Of a stretch of 64,000 bases of DNA, positions 11,176-21,900 are shown in pieces (the stretch's first letter is position 1; every line of letters begins with the position of its first letter). The stretch spans positions 186,001 through 250,000 of the forward strand of contig JAADJZ010000017.1 of NCBI GenBank assembly GCA_011032825.1, written 5' to 3'. The DNA comes from Massariosphaeria phaeospora. Its lineage: Eukaryota; Ascomycota; Dothideomycetes; Pleosporales. Made by a program: the position numbers and the translations under genes. The notes below the pieces were generated by a model. It was not told the origin of the DNA. It worked only from the letters and a program-made list of their open reading frames with translations, and searched no databases.

Positions 11176-14166
11176 ATGGATTTCCAGTCCCCCCAGAACG
11201 GCCTGTACGATCCCTCCAGCTTCATCGACCCGGGCACCATGGCCAATGGCCAGATGAACGGCACGCGATCCTATCCCATGACATCTATACCCCAAAAACG
11301 AGACTCGACCGGCGCCACGTTGTCGCGTTCCCAGACGCCGTCGCAACCGGGCCAGTTTGGCTACCAACAGGGCTTCTCTCACACCCCTTCACCCACTATG
11401 CAGCCCCAGCACTTCCGGCCTGGCCAAGTCGCCCCCCAGAGAATGCAGACCATGTCGCCAGCGCAGAATCCCCACGCGCCGCAAATGTCTCCGATGGGCT
11501 TCGCGCAACCTTCCCCAATGCCACCGGGCTTCAACGCGAGCGCCGGAGGCCAATACCCGGTCCAGTCTGTCCAGTTGTCACATAATCTACAGGCCCGGCA
11601 GCACGAAGCGCAAAGGCGGTATGCCATGCAGATACAACACGAACAGCAGCAGAGTCTTGGCAACCTTGCAGCTAGCAATATGGTTGCACAACAGCGACAA
11701 CAACACGCAGCCCAGGCACCAGGCGCTGGCGCGCAGCATCCAGGAATGCAGGGGAGCATGATGCAGGCTCAGCAGGTTCAGCAGCAGCAGCAGCAGCAGC
11801 ACGCGCAGGCTCAGGCGCAGGCTCACCAGGCTCAGGCGCAGGCCTTCGTCAAGAACGTGGGTGCACTGATGGCACAGAACCGCCGACCTTTCAACCCACA
11901 GCCGCACGTTGCGGGTCGTCCCATAGACCTATCGCGGTTGTACACGCTTGTGATGCGACACAAGGGCTGTAGATATGTCACGCAAACGCAGTCATGGCCA
12001 AGGATCGCCCAGATGATCGGTATTGCCATACAGCAATTTCCGACTGCAGGCGAAGAATTGCGAATGGTTTATGAGCAAAACCTGGGGCTTTACGAGAGCG
12101 CCTTCGTGCAACGGCAACAGACTATGAAAGGCGCCGCAATAGGAGGGTCCCAAGCCACTCCAATGGGGCATCAGATGTCACCCACACGACAAATGGTTCC
12201 TGGAGCGCAACAGAATCCATCGACGCAGCAGGAATATCTCCAGCAGTTACAAAGACAAGCTGCGTTACATCAGCAGCGGCAGGAACCAGTGACACAACAA
12301 CAGCCACAATTCGATCCGTCAATGCAACATCAACAGCAGCTCGAACATTCAACGCCTATGCAGTCCCATGCTGTCCTAGCCAACGTGAATGGCCGCAGTA
12401 CCCCGCAAGCGGACGGCAAATTACCGGGGAACTCACATACTCCACACCAGAAGAGCATGAGCCAACAACTGGAAGGTACACCTCCGCAAGTACACGAACC
12501 TAGCCACTCCAACATATCCCCCGCACCCGGAAAATCAAACGAAATAGCTGCGCCGGACAAGAAGGTCGCCACCCCTGAGTCAAAAAGACCGAAACACATC
12601 TTTGCGGGCCAGGATGGGATCTCATTATACAAGCCGTCTACGAGGACCATCGATCATTGGGGTGGCATGGATCTCAGCTCACCCAGCTTCATTAGCATGG
12701 TAGAAGACATATTGACTTACAGACCGAATATGCCCTCAATACACGACATGGGAGTCATCGACATCCGCGCTCTCACTATGAGCATCCGCTCTGGACTGCA
12801 TTCAGAAAGCAGACTCGCTTTAGATGCGCTATCAAAACTAACATATGAGCAGAACATTACTGTAGAGTTGGAGAAATGCGAAGATTTAGTGGAAGTGCTA
12901 GTCGAGTACGCGGAGGACCAATTGGACATCTTGGCTAACGAGAATCCCGAAGTATCGGATATCCTGGATCTGACACCCTACGAGGACGTACTTCACAACT
13001 ACCATGGAGAGCTCCGGTCCTTGCAAAATATTCCCGAATTCGGGACCAAAGCATATGAACTCGACCGAACAGCCGATCGACTTCTCGCAATAACGACTAT
13101 CTTGCGTAATCTCTCCTTCCTCGAGATAAATCATGCTTCTCTAGCCAGCTCGACAGTTCTGAAGTTCCTATCTAACGCAATACGCCTCGTTGGTACTCGG
13201 ATATTGTTACTCCGGTCACATATCAATACCTTCGATTTCATGAAAGACTTGATCACGTTCTTCTCCAACGTCGGGACGAGGATTGTGTTGCCCTCTAGAG
13301 AGGACGCTTATGCTATTCTCCACTTTCTCTGTGCATTCGCGCCATGTCCCCGCCCTAGTGCGCCCGTCAGATTCACACCCTATAATCCGAAAATCCACCG
13401 ATACCTTCCCTCGGCCGTCGACAGTTTAGCAAAGTTGCTTGCCCGTGACGATCCCAATAGGACGTACTACAAACAAATCTTCATCAACGAGGCCACATCC
13501 TCGCCTCCTTACGACCTTCTTACACGCGCTTTTGCTCTCGCGATTTCCGTTGTTCCCGATCGTACTACTGGCCGCCTCCATCAAATGGCCGAGACACAAG
13601 GGACCAATATACGCCATATAGAAGCCCGAATAGCGGAAGGACGAAAACCATACTTGATGCAGGGTATGCTGGCAGCGGATATTCTTGCAAGTTTAGCGCC
13701 TGGGCCGGAGAGCGGGGTTTGTCATTCCTGGCTCGAATCAGACGATGGATGGGCCGTTAGTCTCCTAAAGTTTGCAATGTCGCTTTGCACTACCGACTCG
13801 GGTATCCAGCAGCCTGCTCCACAGCAGGGGCGAGGCCAGCGGCTTATGGACCCGGATATTGTGGGTTTCCAACTCATCGTCTACCGTGCGCTCTCGATGC
13901 TCAAGCGGCTCGGCGACAAATCAAGAGGTGGCGACCCGCTGGTCAAGTCTGTGCAGACCAACGGACACGGCGGCACCGAGAACCACGAGGATGATGAGGA
14001 CGACGATTATGACATGGAGACTTACGAACTGGGCGGCAGCACGTGGAAAGTCCGAGCGGACATTCTGCCGAAGAAGGAGACGCTCCTCGGCGCAATCTTG
14101 ACCTCAAGCTTGGACGTGAGGTCCTTGAAGCAATTCTTGGGCATTGGATATCTGGCCGAAACGTGA
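11176..14166 (+). CDS. SWI1: SWI/SNF chromatin-remodelling subunit Swi1 (ARID protein)
   Basis: ARID-containing subunit of the SWI/SNF remodeller, helping target the complex to DNA in the nucleus. Single exon, 996 aa, with a good start context (CACCATGG). Residues 1-220 are Gln/Pro/Met-rich, with a CAG-encoded polyglutamine run near residues 200-210 and Ala-Gln repeats. The ARID lies at about 223-320 (AFVKNVGALMAQNRRPFN, RLYTLVMRHKGCRYVTQTQSWPRIAQMIG). A second Gln-rich linker runs to about 430. The C-terminal half (from DHWGGMDLSSPSF) is a helical SWI1-type region, followed by an acidic patch (EDDEDDDYDME) near the end. ARID plus this architecture matches fungal Swi1/Sol1. The polyQ stretch could be length-polymorphic. 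The gene is convergent with RBA50, whose stop is 460 bp away. Confidence 0.9.
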   Translation: MDFQSPQNGLYDPSSFIDPGTMANGQMNGTRSYPMTSIPQKRDSTGATLSRSQTPSQPGQFGYQQGFSHTPSPTMQPQHFRPGQVAPQRMQTMSPAQNPHAPQMSPMGFAQPSPMPPGFNASAGGQYPVQSVQLSHNLQARQHEAQRRYAMQIQHEQQQSLGNLAASNMVAQQRQQHAAQAPGAGAQHPGMQGSMMQAQQVQQQQQQQHAQAQAQAHQAQAQAFVKNVGALMAQNRRPFNPQPHVAGRPIDLSRLYTLVMRHKGCRYVTQTQSWPRIAQMIGIAIQQFPTAGEELRMVYEQNLGLYESAFVQRQQTMKGAAIGGSQATPMGHQMSPTRQMVPGAQQNPSTQQEYLQQLQRQAALHQQRQEPVTQQQPQFDPSMQHQQQLEHSTPMQSHAVLANVNGRSTPQADGKLPGNSHTPHQKSMSQQLEGTPPQVHEPSHSNISPAPGKSNEIAAPDKKVATPESKRPKHIFAGQDGISLYKPSTRTIDHWGGMDLSSPSFISMVEDILTYRPNMPSIHDMGVIDIRALTMSIRSGLHSESRLALDALSKLTYEQNITVELEKCEDLVEVLVEYAEDQLDILANENPEVSDILDLTPYEDVLHNYHGELRSLQNIPEFGTKAYELDRTADRLLAITTILRNLSFLEINHASLASSTVLKFLSNAIRLVGTRILLLRSHINTFDFMKDLITFFSNVGTRIVLPSREDAYAILHFLCAFAPCPRPSAPVRFTPYNPKIHRYLPSAVDSLAKLLARDDPNRTYYKQIFINEATSSPPYDLLTRAFALAISVVPDRTTGRLHQMAETQGTNIRHIEARIAEGRKPYLMQGMLAADILASLAPGPESGVCHSWLESDDGWAVSLLKFAMSLCTTDSGIQQPAPQQGRGQRLMDPDIVGFQLIVYRALSMLKRLGDKSRGGDPLVKSVQTNGHGGTENHEDDEDDDYDMETYELGGSTWKVRADILPKKETLLGAILTSSLDVRSLKQFLGIGYLAET
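11780..11801 (+). repeat. CAG trinucleotide tract in SWI1
   Basis: In-frame CAG repeats (QQQQQQQ) followed by CAGGCTCAGGCG Ala-Gln repeats inside the Swi1 N-terminal low-complexity region. It is a short uninterrupted microsatellite, seen directly. Confidence 0.8.
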
Positions 14167-14625
14167 AATATATTGCACTGGGGCGATGGATTTTTGGAGT
14201 ACTATGGACTATGGGACGGGGCGAAGTGGGGGCGGCGACTGCGGTGCATCGTATGGTGTTAGGGGTTGTGGGTTTCCTTTGACAGGTGGTATCCCAGTCT
14301 GAGAAACCAGAGGTGGAAAATGGAGCGCGGTCTGGATAACTGGCCTGGGGACCTGACGTCCTGATTTGGATTGGATTTGAATTGACTTGGATTGAATTGG
14401 ATGTATATGGTTCACTTCACAACACTTGTGATATTATTCGAAGAAAAACTTTTGCGTCTCGGGTAATCAAGTGCATTAGCTTTTTACTGTACTTGTCGCA
14501 CCAAGCTCGGTAGCAGTAGATGCCGCGTGGTGCGGTCCATTCCACGCTTTTGCTTGCCTTTTTGCCGGCGTATGTGAATAGTCTTCCCAACACTCACCAC
14601 CTAGCAATGACGAATCACTGGCTCA
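14167..14625. other. Intergenic between convergent SWI1 and RBA50
   Basis: 460 bp of 3' flanks. Contains several overlapping TTGGATTGAATTGGAT-like units around 14363-14401. No coding signal is seen. Confidence 0.5.
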
Positions 14626-15975
14626 CTACACAGCCTGCCTCTTGCGCCCACCACCCCGCCTCCAATTCCACAGCGCTTCCTGGGCAAACGTCTTCGCCGT
14701 CAAATGGCCCTGCGACCTATTCGCCTCTTCGGTCAACGTCTCGACAACTCTGCCCTCGTTCATGCAGCTCCACAACCCTATTGCCATCACACTGCCCACA
14801 TCTGCGTCATCCTCACCCCCCCCTTGTCCCGGGTCCTTCGCAACCTGCACCGGCCCATCCGTGGTCTGCCGCGTGCGCTCCACGCCAAACTCGCCCTGCC
14901 CTAGCCGATATAAAATCCGCCCTAGCGTCTGATACGCCATGCAGCGCTGCGCCGCCACCGCACTGCGACTCAGCCGCGCCAGTTCCGGGATTGTGTAGCC
15001 AGCGGCCTCGGGGGCTTCGGCGTGGTGGTGCAGACCCTGCATGGTGGGGATTTCGCGGGCGGCGCTGGGCGCGAGAAGCCCGCCTTTAAAGTTGAAGCGC
15101 AGTTCGGAGGCGTCCAGTGCGGTGTGTGAGGGGTGGTAGGGCGAGGTCGTGTCGGAAGGGTCGATGGGTCTCATCCATGAGAGTGAGGATGGGTCGTAGG
15201 GCAGGTTGGGGAAGTATTTGGCGTGGAGGTGCTCGAGGAAGGCGGGGTCCGAGGGATCGAGGTCGGGGGGTTGGGGCGGTGCAGGGAAGTGTATGGAGGG
15301 GGGGAGGTCTTCTGGTGCGGCGTCTGTGGGGGCATGTGTGGTTGTGGTTTCGGTCGGGGGTGCCGCTGGTGGGGCTGGCGGAGTCTCCGGTGCTTCAACT
15401 GCGAAGGAGACCTTCTTGGAGCTTTCTGGTTTCTCTTGCGGCCTTGGCTCACCGGGCGGAGGAGGTGCAACCAGCTCAAAGCCCAAGTCTCGCTGCTCGT
15501 TGCTCCCATCGTCGAGGTTAGCTCTCCCTAACAGCTTCTGGATCAACAAAGGACTGAGATTCGAAAAGAGTTCGCTGCGCTCCGCCTCGATATCCTCTGG
15601 GGACATGCCATCTAGCCGCTGCCTGTTCTCCTCGTCGATGCGCCTCCGGTCGTCGTCCTCGGTGCTGTCGCTGCCATTCTGCCGCACTGGTAGCGGGGCC
15701 TCGCGTGAAGTGGGAGCAGCATCGTTCTGGGCCGCTCGCTGCTGCTTGAAAGCTGAGACCCTGGGGATGCGCTTCTTGTGCGCTGGGAACCCGCTGGCAT
15801 TGTTCTGGAACGTGGGCGCCGAGGGCGGGTTCGCTGTCGATCCGTTGCGCTCCAAGATGTCACCGACGAAAGCCGCAGCAGCACGTGGCGGCGACGCCTC
15901 CTGGTGGTCCGGCACACTGCTGTCCATGGCAGAATCAAGATCGAAGTGGACGCGCTCTCCACGTGCGAACGACAT
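14626..15975 (-). CDS. RBA50: RNA polymerase II-associated protein 1 (Rba50/RPAP1 family)
   Basis: RPAP1-family proteins help assemble and import RNA polymerase II. Single exon on the minus strand, 449 aa, from the first in-frame ATG (15975, MSFARGERVHFDL). The N-terminal RPAP1 box is recognisable at about 55-170 (GFPAHKKRIPRVSAFK and later IDEENRQRLDGMSPEDIEAERSELFSNLSP). The middle is Pro-rich linker. The C-terminal RPAP1 box is ASELRFNFKGGLLAP, followed by helical repeats with YTIPELARLSRSAVAAQR. Yeast-length proteins of the family carry these same two boxes. The upstream region of the frame has no ATG, so the start is fairly safe. The assignment rests on remembered motifs. Confidence 0.85.
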   Translation of the reverse strand: MSFARGERVHFDLDSAMDSSVPDHQEASPPRAAAAFVGDILERNGSTANPPSAPTFQNNASGFPAHKKRIPRVSAFKQQRAAQNDAAPTSREAPLPVRQNGSDSTEDDDRRRIDEENRQRLDGMSPEDIEAERSELFSNLSPLLIQKLLGRANLDDGSNEQRDLGFELVAPPPPGEPRPQEKPESSKKVSFAVEAPETPPAPPAAPPTETTTTHAPTDAAPEDLPPSIHFPAPPQPPDLDPSDPAFLEHLHAKYFPNLPYDPSSLSWMRPIDPSDTTSPYHPSHTALDASELRFNFKGGLLAPSAAREIPTMQGLHHHAEAPEAAGYTIPELARLSRSAVAAQRCMAYQTLGRILYRLGQGEFGVERTRQTTDGPVQVAKDPGQGGGEDDADVGSVMAIGLWSCMNEGRVVETLTEEANRSQGHLTAKTFAQEALWNWRRGGGRKRQAV

Positions 15976-17139
15976 TCTCTGGCGTGACTCGTAGCAAATT
16001 GTGGTTGCGTCACAGCACAAAGTGGAACGATGTTTTGCCGTCAAGACTCAAAACAACACTGCTAGCGTCGCGGCCTCGGCTCGCTACCGGGGAAACAGCT
16101 TGCATCAGCCGATTCCCTGCGCGACATCATACATCCATCGGGGCACATCACGGCATCATTGCTCCTCCTCCAGAAAAACTAGCTTTGCTTTTACAGGGAC
16201 TACTTGCATCACATAGACCGGCCAAGGTCAACCAGAAACAAACGGTGGCCTGGCAACTATGAAGAAGCTGCTAGTTAGCTGCTACCCTAGGTACCGGCGT
16301 GATCTAGGCAATGTCCACACTGCACCGTAGTCGCTGACCGTTGACGCGGCCACGCCGGTCCCAAGCTCAAGCGCAAGCGAATGTCTCTTTTCTCGCGCGA
16401 GACACCAAGCTTGGCGACCTGTCCATGGACCTCGCGAATTCTTCCACGACTGAGGTTGACGTTGAACCGGGATGCCGAGTATCCGTTGTACTACCAGATT
16501 GCTGCACGCATCACAGCAGATAAACCCACTGCACACCCCCCAAACCAAGCACTCAACGGTGCAGCCGCAGCCAAGGGCAACGGTCGGATCGTGCTGGGAG
16601 CAATCCGGACTCCGACGACTGACTGACGTGCCCAGGTGTCAGATTGCTTTGCGCATGCAGGGCGAGAACGGCCACACAGGATTCGGTTTCTAACCTTAAC
16701 CCCACGCGCATTGGCTGCCCACGCTCTACAGCCGCCAGCGGAGATTCACGTTCGGGGTCCGCCAGCTGGGCTCCCAATCTTGAGACTTCCACTTTGATAA
16801 CGCATGGCAAGCCTGCCGCCGCAGCAAGGCACAGCAACGAACCCCAGCCATCATGCAGGTGCATACCCATTGAGCAAGGCCGCACCCGGAAATCGGCATG
16901 TGTACCGTGCACCGTTAGCTTGTGAGTCGCCTCCACGCCCAGCCATCTGGGTCTTCGGTTTCGTGGCTTGAGTTTGAAATAGGATGGAACCCCTGGCTGG
17001 CTCGCTAGTTGACTTTAGGTTTAGTAGTCCTTTTTGGAACGCCCTGTAGAGGGGTCTGAAATAGGTTATCAACCGTCTTGCTGCTCTCCAGCCCTCTTGT
17101 CTGGGTCCCCACCGGGATCGCCGCCTATGTTTTGTCGAT
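15976..17139. other. Intergenic, divergent promoters
   Basis: 1.16 kb between the outward-facing RBA50 and rhodopsin-like genes. Short open frames occur on both strands, none with domain or splice support. Confidence 0.5.
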
Positions 17140-18451
17140 ATGGCTCTGTCACCGTTCCATCGCCCAGAGGCGCTGTACTCGATCGCCGTGCTATTCAGCG
17201 TGCTTCCGACCGTGTTTGTGCTGCTGAGGCTGCATGCGCGGCGGATGATAAAGGCTCCTATCTCGTGGGACGACTGGCTGGTCTTGTTCGCCCTGGTGGG
17301 TCTTCCGCGGCTGCGTTTCGCGACTCTAGTTGTTAACGCTAGTTCGATATAGTTTACATGTATAGGTCTATCCGCAGCAATCGTCGTGGGTATGTCAACT
17401 GTTCTCAACTTCCTACTCCTGTCTTTCAATTGAACATCAATCTAATATTCACGTAGATACCGCGTTGGGAAACTTGGGACGTCACAGTCTTCGGGATGAA
17501 TACGGCCATACTATCATGACCCAAGCATTCTTTATCCACATGCACGCGAATACCACAATCCGCTGCCTCACTCCCTTAACCTTTGGCGCCACGAAGCTGT
17601 CCGTCTTGTTCTTCTATCGACGTATCTTCCACCACGGCTACAACTACTCGGCCTTCGACCTCGCCTCTCACTCTCTTTTCGTCATCACCACGGGATGGAC
17701 GATCGGGTTCTTTGTAGCCAACATTTTTCGGTGTACGGATGCGACGTATCTAGCACAGGCGTATCTGGATACAGCGACCGATGTGTGCATTCTAGTATTG
17801 CCTATGCCGATTTGTGAGCAGGATCAAAATCACAGACGTGGAATTGACTAACAAGGGTGTAGTATGGAAGCTGAGGTTGAGCACAAAGAAGAGATTCGGG
17901 CTCATGAGCATCTTCCTTTTGGGTGCCATAACGACAGCAGCAAGTGCTTGGCGAGCTGCAATCCAGCACACCTTGATAAAAGAATATCATGAAGGTAGAG
18001 GTCACGCGGATGTTTTCTGTAGGTTGACCATTCTATTAGGTTAAAACTTATTAACGGTCCGCAGACATTCTAACACCAAGCATCATTTCCGCTGTAATTG
18101 AAGCCGCTCTCGGCATAGTCGGCGCATGCTTACCACTGCTTCGACCTTTGGTCCGTCCACTTCACCTGGGCGATATGCGTTTCCACGTAAATTGGCATAG
18201 ACGTAGTAAAAAGGTGTCAGAATTCCCGCTGGTTAAGAAGTCGGGCAACGGCACTGGTGGGACAGACGATACTATGTATGTACTCTATATGCTTTCATTG
18301 ACATGCACGTTTACTGACTCTCAGCAGTGTGCATATGGACACAATCTTAGAGGAGGAGAACAAGGCCATGTCGTTACCTACACCAAAGCATATCCATCTG
18401 TCACAGTCACGGGAAGGGCTCATACTTGATAAGGGAGATGATATGAGGTGA
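17140..18451 (+). CDS. Rhodopsin-like/SAT4-type integral membrane protein
   Basis: A seven-helix membrane protein of the large fungal rhodopsin-domain (SAT4) family, whose members mostly have unknown function; some are GPCR-like. Six exons: 17140-17295, 17353-17389, 17457-17813, 17863-18018, 18065-18275, 18325-18451; 347 aa. Family landmarks: helix 1 followed by SWDDWLVLFAL; GNLGRH; LTFGATKLSVLFFYRRIF; the LPMPILWKL loop broken by intron 3; a helix after KKRFGLMSIFLLGAI; and IEAALGIVGACLPLLRPL. The tail after LRPL is short and hydrophilic. All introns keep frame; the 37-nt second exon is inferred from reading-frame continuity and is the least certain. The last intron ends in a tandem CAGCAG acceptor. 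Ligand and localisation cannot be told from sequence. Confidence 0.82.
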
Positions 18452-18576
18452 AATGGCATAATCATAGAGTCTTCTTGAAACTTTGAGCAAATGAAAAGAA
18501 CATATTCCAAACCATCGTCAGAAAACAGTTCTGACGGACCCCCATTTCGCGTACTTCAGCGCAGCATACTGTGAGG

Positions 18577-19849
18577 CTAACTCCGCGGCACTTCAACGGC
18601 GTGCAGGATGTCATCTACGCTTAAATCATGGGCGCCAGACACATTGTTCATCCAGACCTCGTCTCGTATGCGATCCGAAGTTGAGAGAAGACGAAAATGC
18701 GGACTAGGTTCAAACTTCAGCCACTTGAAATCATCGATTTCGTCCCAGTGATTTTGCACCAATCCGATGTCCTCGGTGACCTGTAAAATACTCAGCTGCC
18801 GCCTTGGCATCGTATCCAGCGAAAAACAAAATAAACTCACATAAGCGTCAGGTAGTGGCGCAAACCGAATGTCTTCACAGTCTTCAATGATAGGCCGACT
18901 GGCACAGTGCAAGTATACTACCACGTTTTTGGAACCATGCATTCGGAACTGCCTGCAGGACACCAAAATGACGCTATCCTCGACGCCGGTGATATGTGCC
19001 GGTCCCAGCACTTGGCCACAGACAACAAGCGACTCCTTGATATTTTTGAGTGTTAGTCCCGCAAAGGATGGCCCGTGTGCTGCAGGCGAATATAGCTCCA
19101 CGACGCAGTGTCTGAGATTGGAAATGGTGCCAGAACTGGTGGCGTGCGATGCGCCTGTAGGTAACCTGACATGTGTTCGATCACGATTCGAGATGGTCAC
19201 ACTGTAGGCGTCTGTGAGAGAGGACGCTTGGGTCGTTGCCATCCCATCTACGTCATCCGCCTTTGCGGATTCCACAGTATGGTGCACAGCTAACTGGGTC
19301 TTTGTACCGCTCTTCTGTAAGGGGGTGGGCATGACTGAAGATGGAGCGTCTGAGCTGTCAGCATCCACCGAGGCTCCGATTTTCCACTTTTGAGCCGAGT
19401 CTGTGGACGTCGCAGATGCAGTTTTCCGCGCACTCTTAAACTGGAACTTCTTGGGAGGATTGAAGGTGTTACGGATGGCTTGGAGCTTTTCCGAGAGCGC
19501 TTTTATAGTCTGACTTCGATATCAGAGAGTGTAAAGCGGATAAAAATTGAAAATACCTCGCTATATGTGCGTTGGTCGTATGCTGGTATGTAACTTGAGG
19601 CATCTTTGACTTCATGCGAGAGGCGGCCTATGCTTGCCAGGCAATTTTCCACAGCGTCATTGCGCTCGCTGCCTGTATAAGTGTTTACGTTTAGACATTC
19701 CATTTGCTCCTGTAGTGCTGGTCCGGTCAGCCAAACTCACCACAGAGTATAAGAGATATCTTACCCGTGACTTCAGTTTGGAAGTACCGAAAGAAGCGTT
19801 CCTTTGATCCAAGTTCGGATTGCGCCTGCACAGCTGGCGAAGTAGCCAT
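18577..19849 (-). CDS. Tubulin-specific chaperone C (cofactor C)
   Basis: Cofactor C is the GTPase-activating component that completes alpha/beta-tubulin dimer folding (yeast Cin2). Four exons on the minus strand: 19849-19765, 19672-19557, 19509-18841, 18780-18577; 357 aa. The N-terminal spectrin-like part starts MATSPAVQAQSELGSKERFFRYFQ. The C-CAP/cofactor C beta-helix occupies about residues 170-330: LRHCVVELYSP, SLVVCGQVLGPAHITGVEDSVILVSCRQFRMHGSKNVVVYLHCASRPIIEDC, then WDEIDDFKWLK after the last intron. The family's arginine finger would lie in the QFRMH segment (inference). Each intron has GT/AG ends and phases that match. The 3' end is only 125 bp from the convergent rhodopsin-like gene. 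Confidence 0.9.
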
Positions 19850-20633
19850 ACCGAGTCACGATTGCCGAGGAGATATTAGATACTATTAATATGCGCGCAC
19901 TGCTAGAACCGCAGTCGAGTTGTGGCCTCGAAACCTCGTGCCAACGTTAGGTTGTGAGGGTTGGGGAATACCTAGGTAGCGGCGTCTGTGGTCTGTGGCG
20001 GGGTAATAAAACGCAGCGACAAACCAAGGTCAAGTGGGCTCGAGGCATCAGGCCAAACCCACCGTAACCAGCATTTTTGCGATGCCACTAGGAAACGACA
20101 GCAAGATAGCAGCATCGGGATCCTCTGAGTCAGGAAGGAATTAATAGACGCGCTGCTCGTAGTTGAAGCTCTCTTCTATCAATATGTGGCTACCCCGCAT
20201 TCGAGCTGTGGTTTGGCAGGTATGCTAGACGCTCATTTTCGCTAGGTAGACACGACCTCATAGGGATGACAAGAATCTGTCAGTCTGAATTCAGATATGG
20301 GCCGAGTGGAAATCCGAGCGTCAACAAGTTGGTAGTCATGCGAGCCACAGTGCACCTCACCCTTGCAGATCAACTCCAATGTGAGTACTGTTAGTGGTAC
20401 CGTGATATATCGAGCACTTGCAGCTATGATAGCGACTCCTGTCGAGTATCTACGATGGCTTGAAGTGGGCAGGCGGGCGATAAACTACACTGTTGTGGCT
20501 CTTGATTGGTGAGTCCTGATCCATTGGCGGAAACGCACCTCTAGTGTCTATATACACAGACCCAAGGGTCCCAATCCTGAGGTTGAATAGATCCCATAAA
20601 GTTTGAACTCCAAAGAAAGCGTCCGTCGACATT
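19850..20633. other. Intergenic, TBCC promoter side and complex I subunit 3' flank
   Basis: Mostly featureless. On the plus strand at 20266-20512 a 67-codon frame can be built with one canonical GTGAGT...TTGCAG intron; it has no recognised homology and is reported only as a weak lead. Confidence 0.4.
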
Positions 20634-21372
20634 CTACTTCGTCTGCTGCGCTGCAGCGACGTCGATACCATACTTGGCCAGTAACCTCTCTCGTCTCCTC
20701 TCTTCCCAGCCGGGCGCGTAGATACCTGAAGTACGTTAGTCATTAGCTGCTACAAAGATTGCAAATGAAACCCACCTCGGCCTTCTCCCAACTCCTCGAT
20801 TGTCTCCTGGAGCGGCCGCCGTCGGAGCTTCTTCAGGGCCTCTTTGCGCTCCACCTCGTCCTCATCGGCGTCCATGTATCTGTACCCTGAGATACCGTTC
20901 GTGTATCTGAATGCGGACATGACGACAGCGAAACCAACACCAGCGCCGAGCGTCATGGGCATGCTGCGCCCTATTGAGTATCAGCACCACTCGCGCTAAC
21001 TAGCCTGATATGCGTACTTGCAATGCCCACCACGGAGCCTCCGGCAAACCCGGCCATTGCTTCACTGTACAGGTCGTCCTTCTCCCGCAGGTTCGACGCA
21101 GAGTCCTTGGTGATCTGATATGTGGCACCCACAGCAGCTACACGTCAATTAGCCCCAGCCTGACTCTGCCACGTGCAATCGGCCAGCTACGGACCATAGA
21201 GAGCGATTATGCCGCCCGACCGCGTGATGATGCCCCTGGCGCCGACGTTCTGCTTCGTCAGAGTGTTCTGCACGCCCGCGATGATGGCGCCGACGAGGGT
21301 TGTCTGGAGGGTCGAGCTGGCAGCGTTCGCCAGCGTGTCGTGCGGCTGGTACGTCTCGAGCGGGGCGGCCAT
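20634..21372 (-). CDS. NADH:ubiquinone oxidoreductase 21.3-kDa-type subunit (NDUFA11/B14.7-like, Tim17 family)
   Basis: Accessory membrane subunit of mitochondrial respiratory complex I. Four exons (21372-21195, 21137-21018, 20970-20776, 20725-20634) encode 194 aa starting MAAPLETYQPHDTLANAAS. The Tim17/22/23-like fold is visible as Gly/Ala-rich helices: TTLVGAIIAGVQNTL, GGIIALYGAVGATYQITKDSASNLREKDD, EAMAGFAGGSVVGIA, MPMTLGAGVGFAVVMSAFRY. The tail is charged and ends IYAPGWEERRRERLLAKYGIDV, like the Neurospora 21.3-kDa subunit as I remember it. No cleavable presequence is apparent, which is usual for this family. Intron phases are consistent throughout. It shares a 528-bp divergent promoter with UBP2. 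Confidence 0.85.
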
Positions 21373-21900
21373 GGCGGGCGGAGGGGGTGGTGACGGGATG
21401 GGAGTTTCGCGCTGGGAGCTTCACGCTGGACTGGCTCTCTGGACTCTGGAGCTGGTGTTCGGCCGCCCGTCACTAGCGCGGCGGCGGGTTGTCTTGGCAG
21501 GCTCAGGTCGGCGCAACCACACCTGCACCCGCGGCGTCGAGGCCACACTGCGTGCTGCGTGCTGCCTGGTTGTTGTTCCCCTTCACTCTGCGCCGCTCCC
21601 CCCGCGCGGGCTCCCTCTTGAGACGTGCCTGCTCCAGCAAACCGCAAACCGCGAACCAGCCTTCCCGCGCCGGCGTAGCGTTTGCCCGCCCGCGCCCGCC
21701 GCACCTGCATCGGCCTGTGCTGCCTCCAATGCTGCATTTCCACGCTGCCTGCCCACCACCACTCTGGCCGCTCGCCTGGCCGCCTCCGCCGCTCGTTGCC
21801 CTCCGCCGGTACTGCGCCGACTGCTACGCCTATTGCTACAGCTCCACATCTACTCGCTGCCCAAGCTCAGTATCGTTTTGAGCGTGCATCGCCGGCCGAC
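21373..21900. other. Divergent promoter, complex I subunit / UBP2
   Basis: 528 bp, very C-rich on the plus strand toward UBP2 (CCGCC, CCTCC runs). An in-frame non-ATG extension exists upstream of the UBP2 ATG. No separate gene is seen. Confidence 0.5.

Noticed and set aside
15171..15994. Long plus-strand frames opposite RBA50
   Set aside because: Antisense shadows of a GC-rich coding region; the minus-strand frame carries the RPAP1 motifs.
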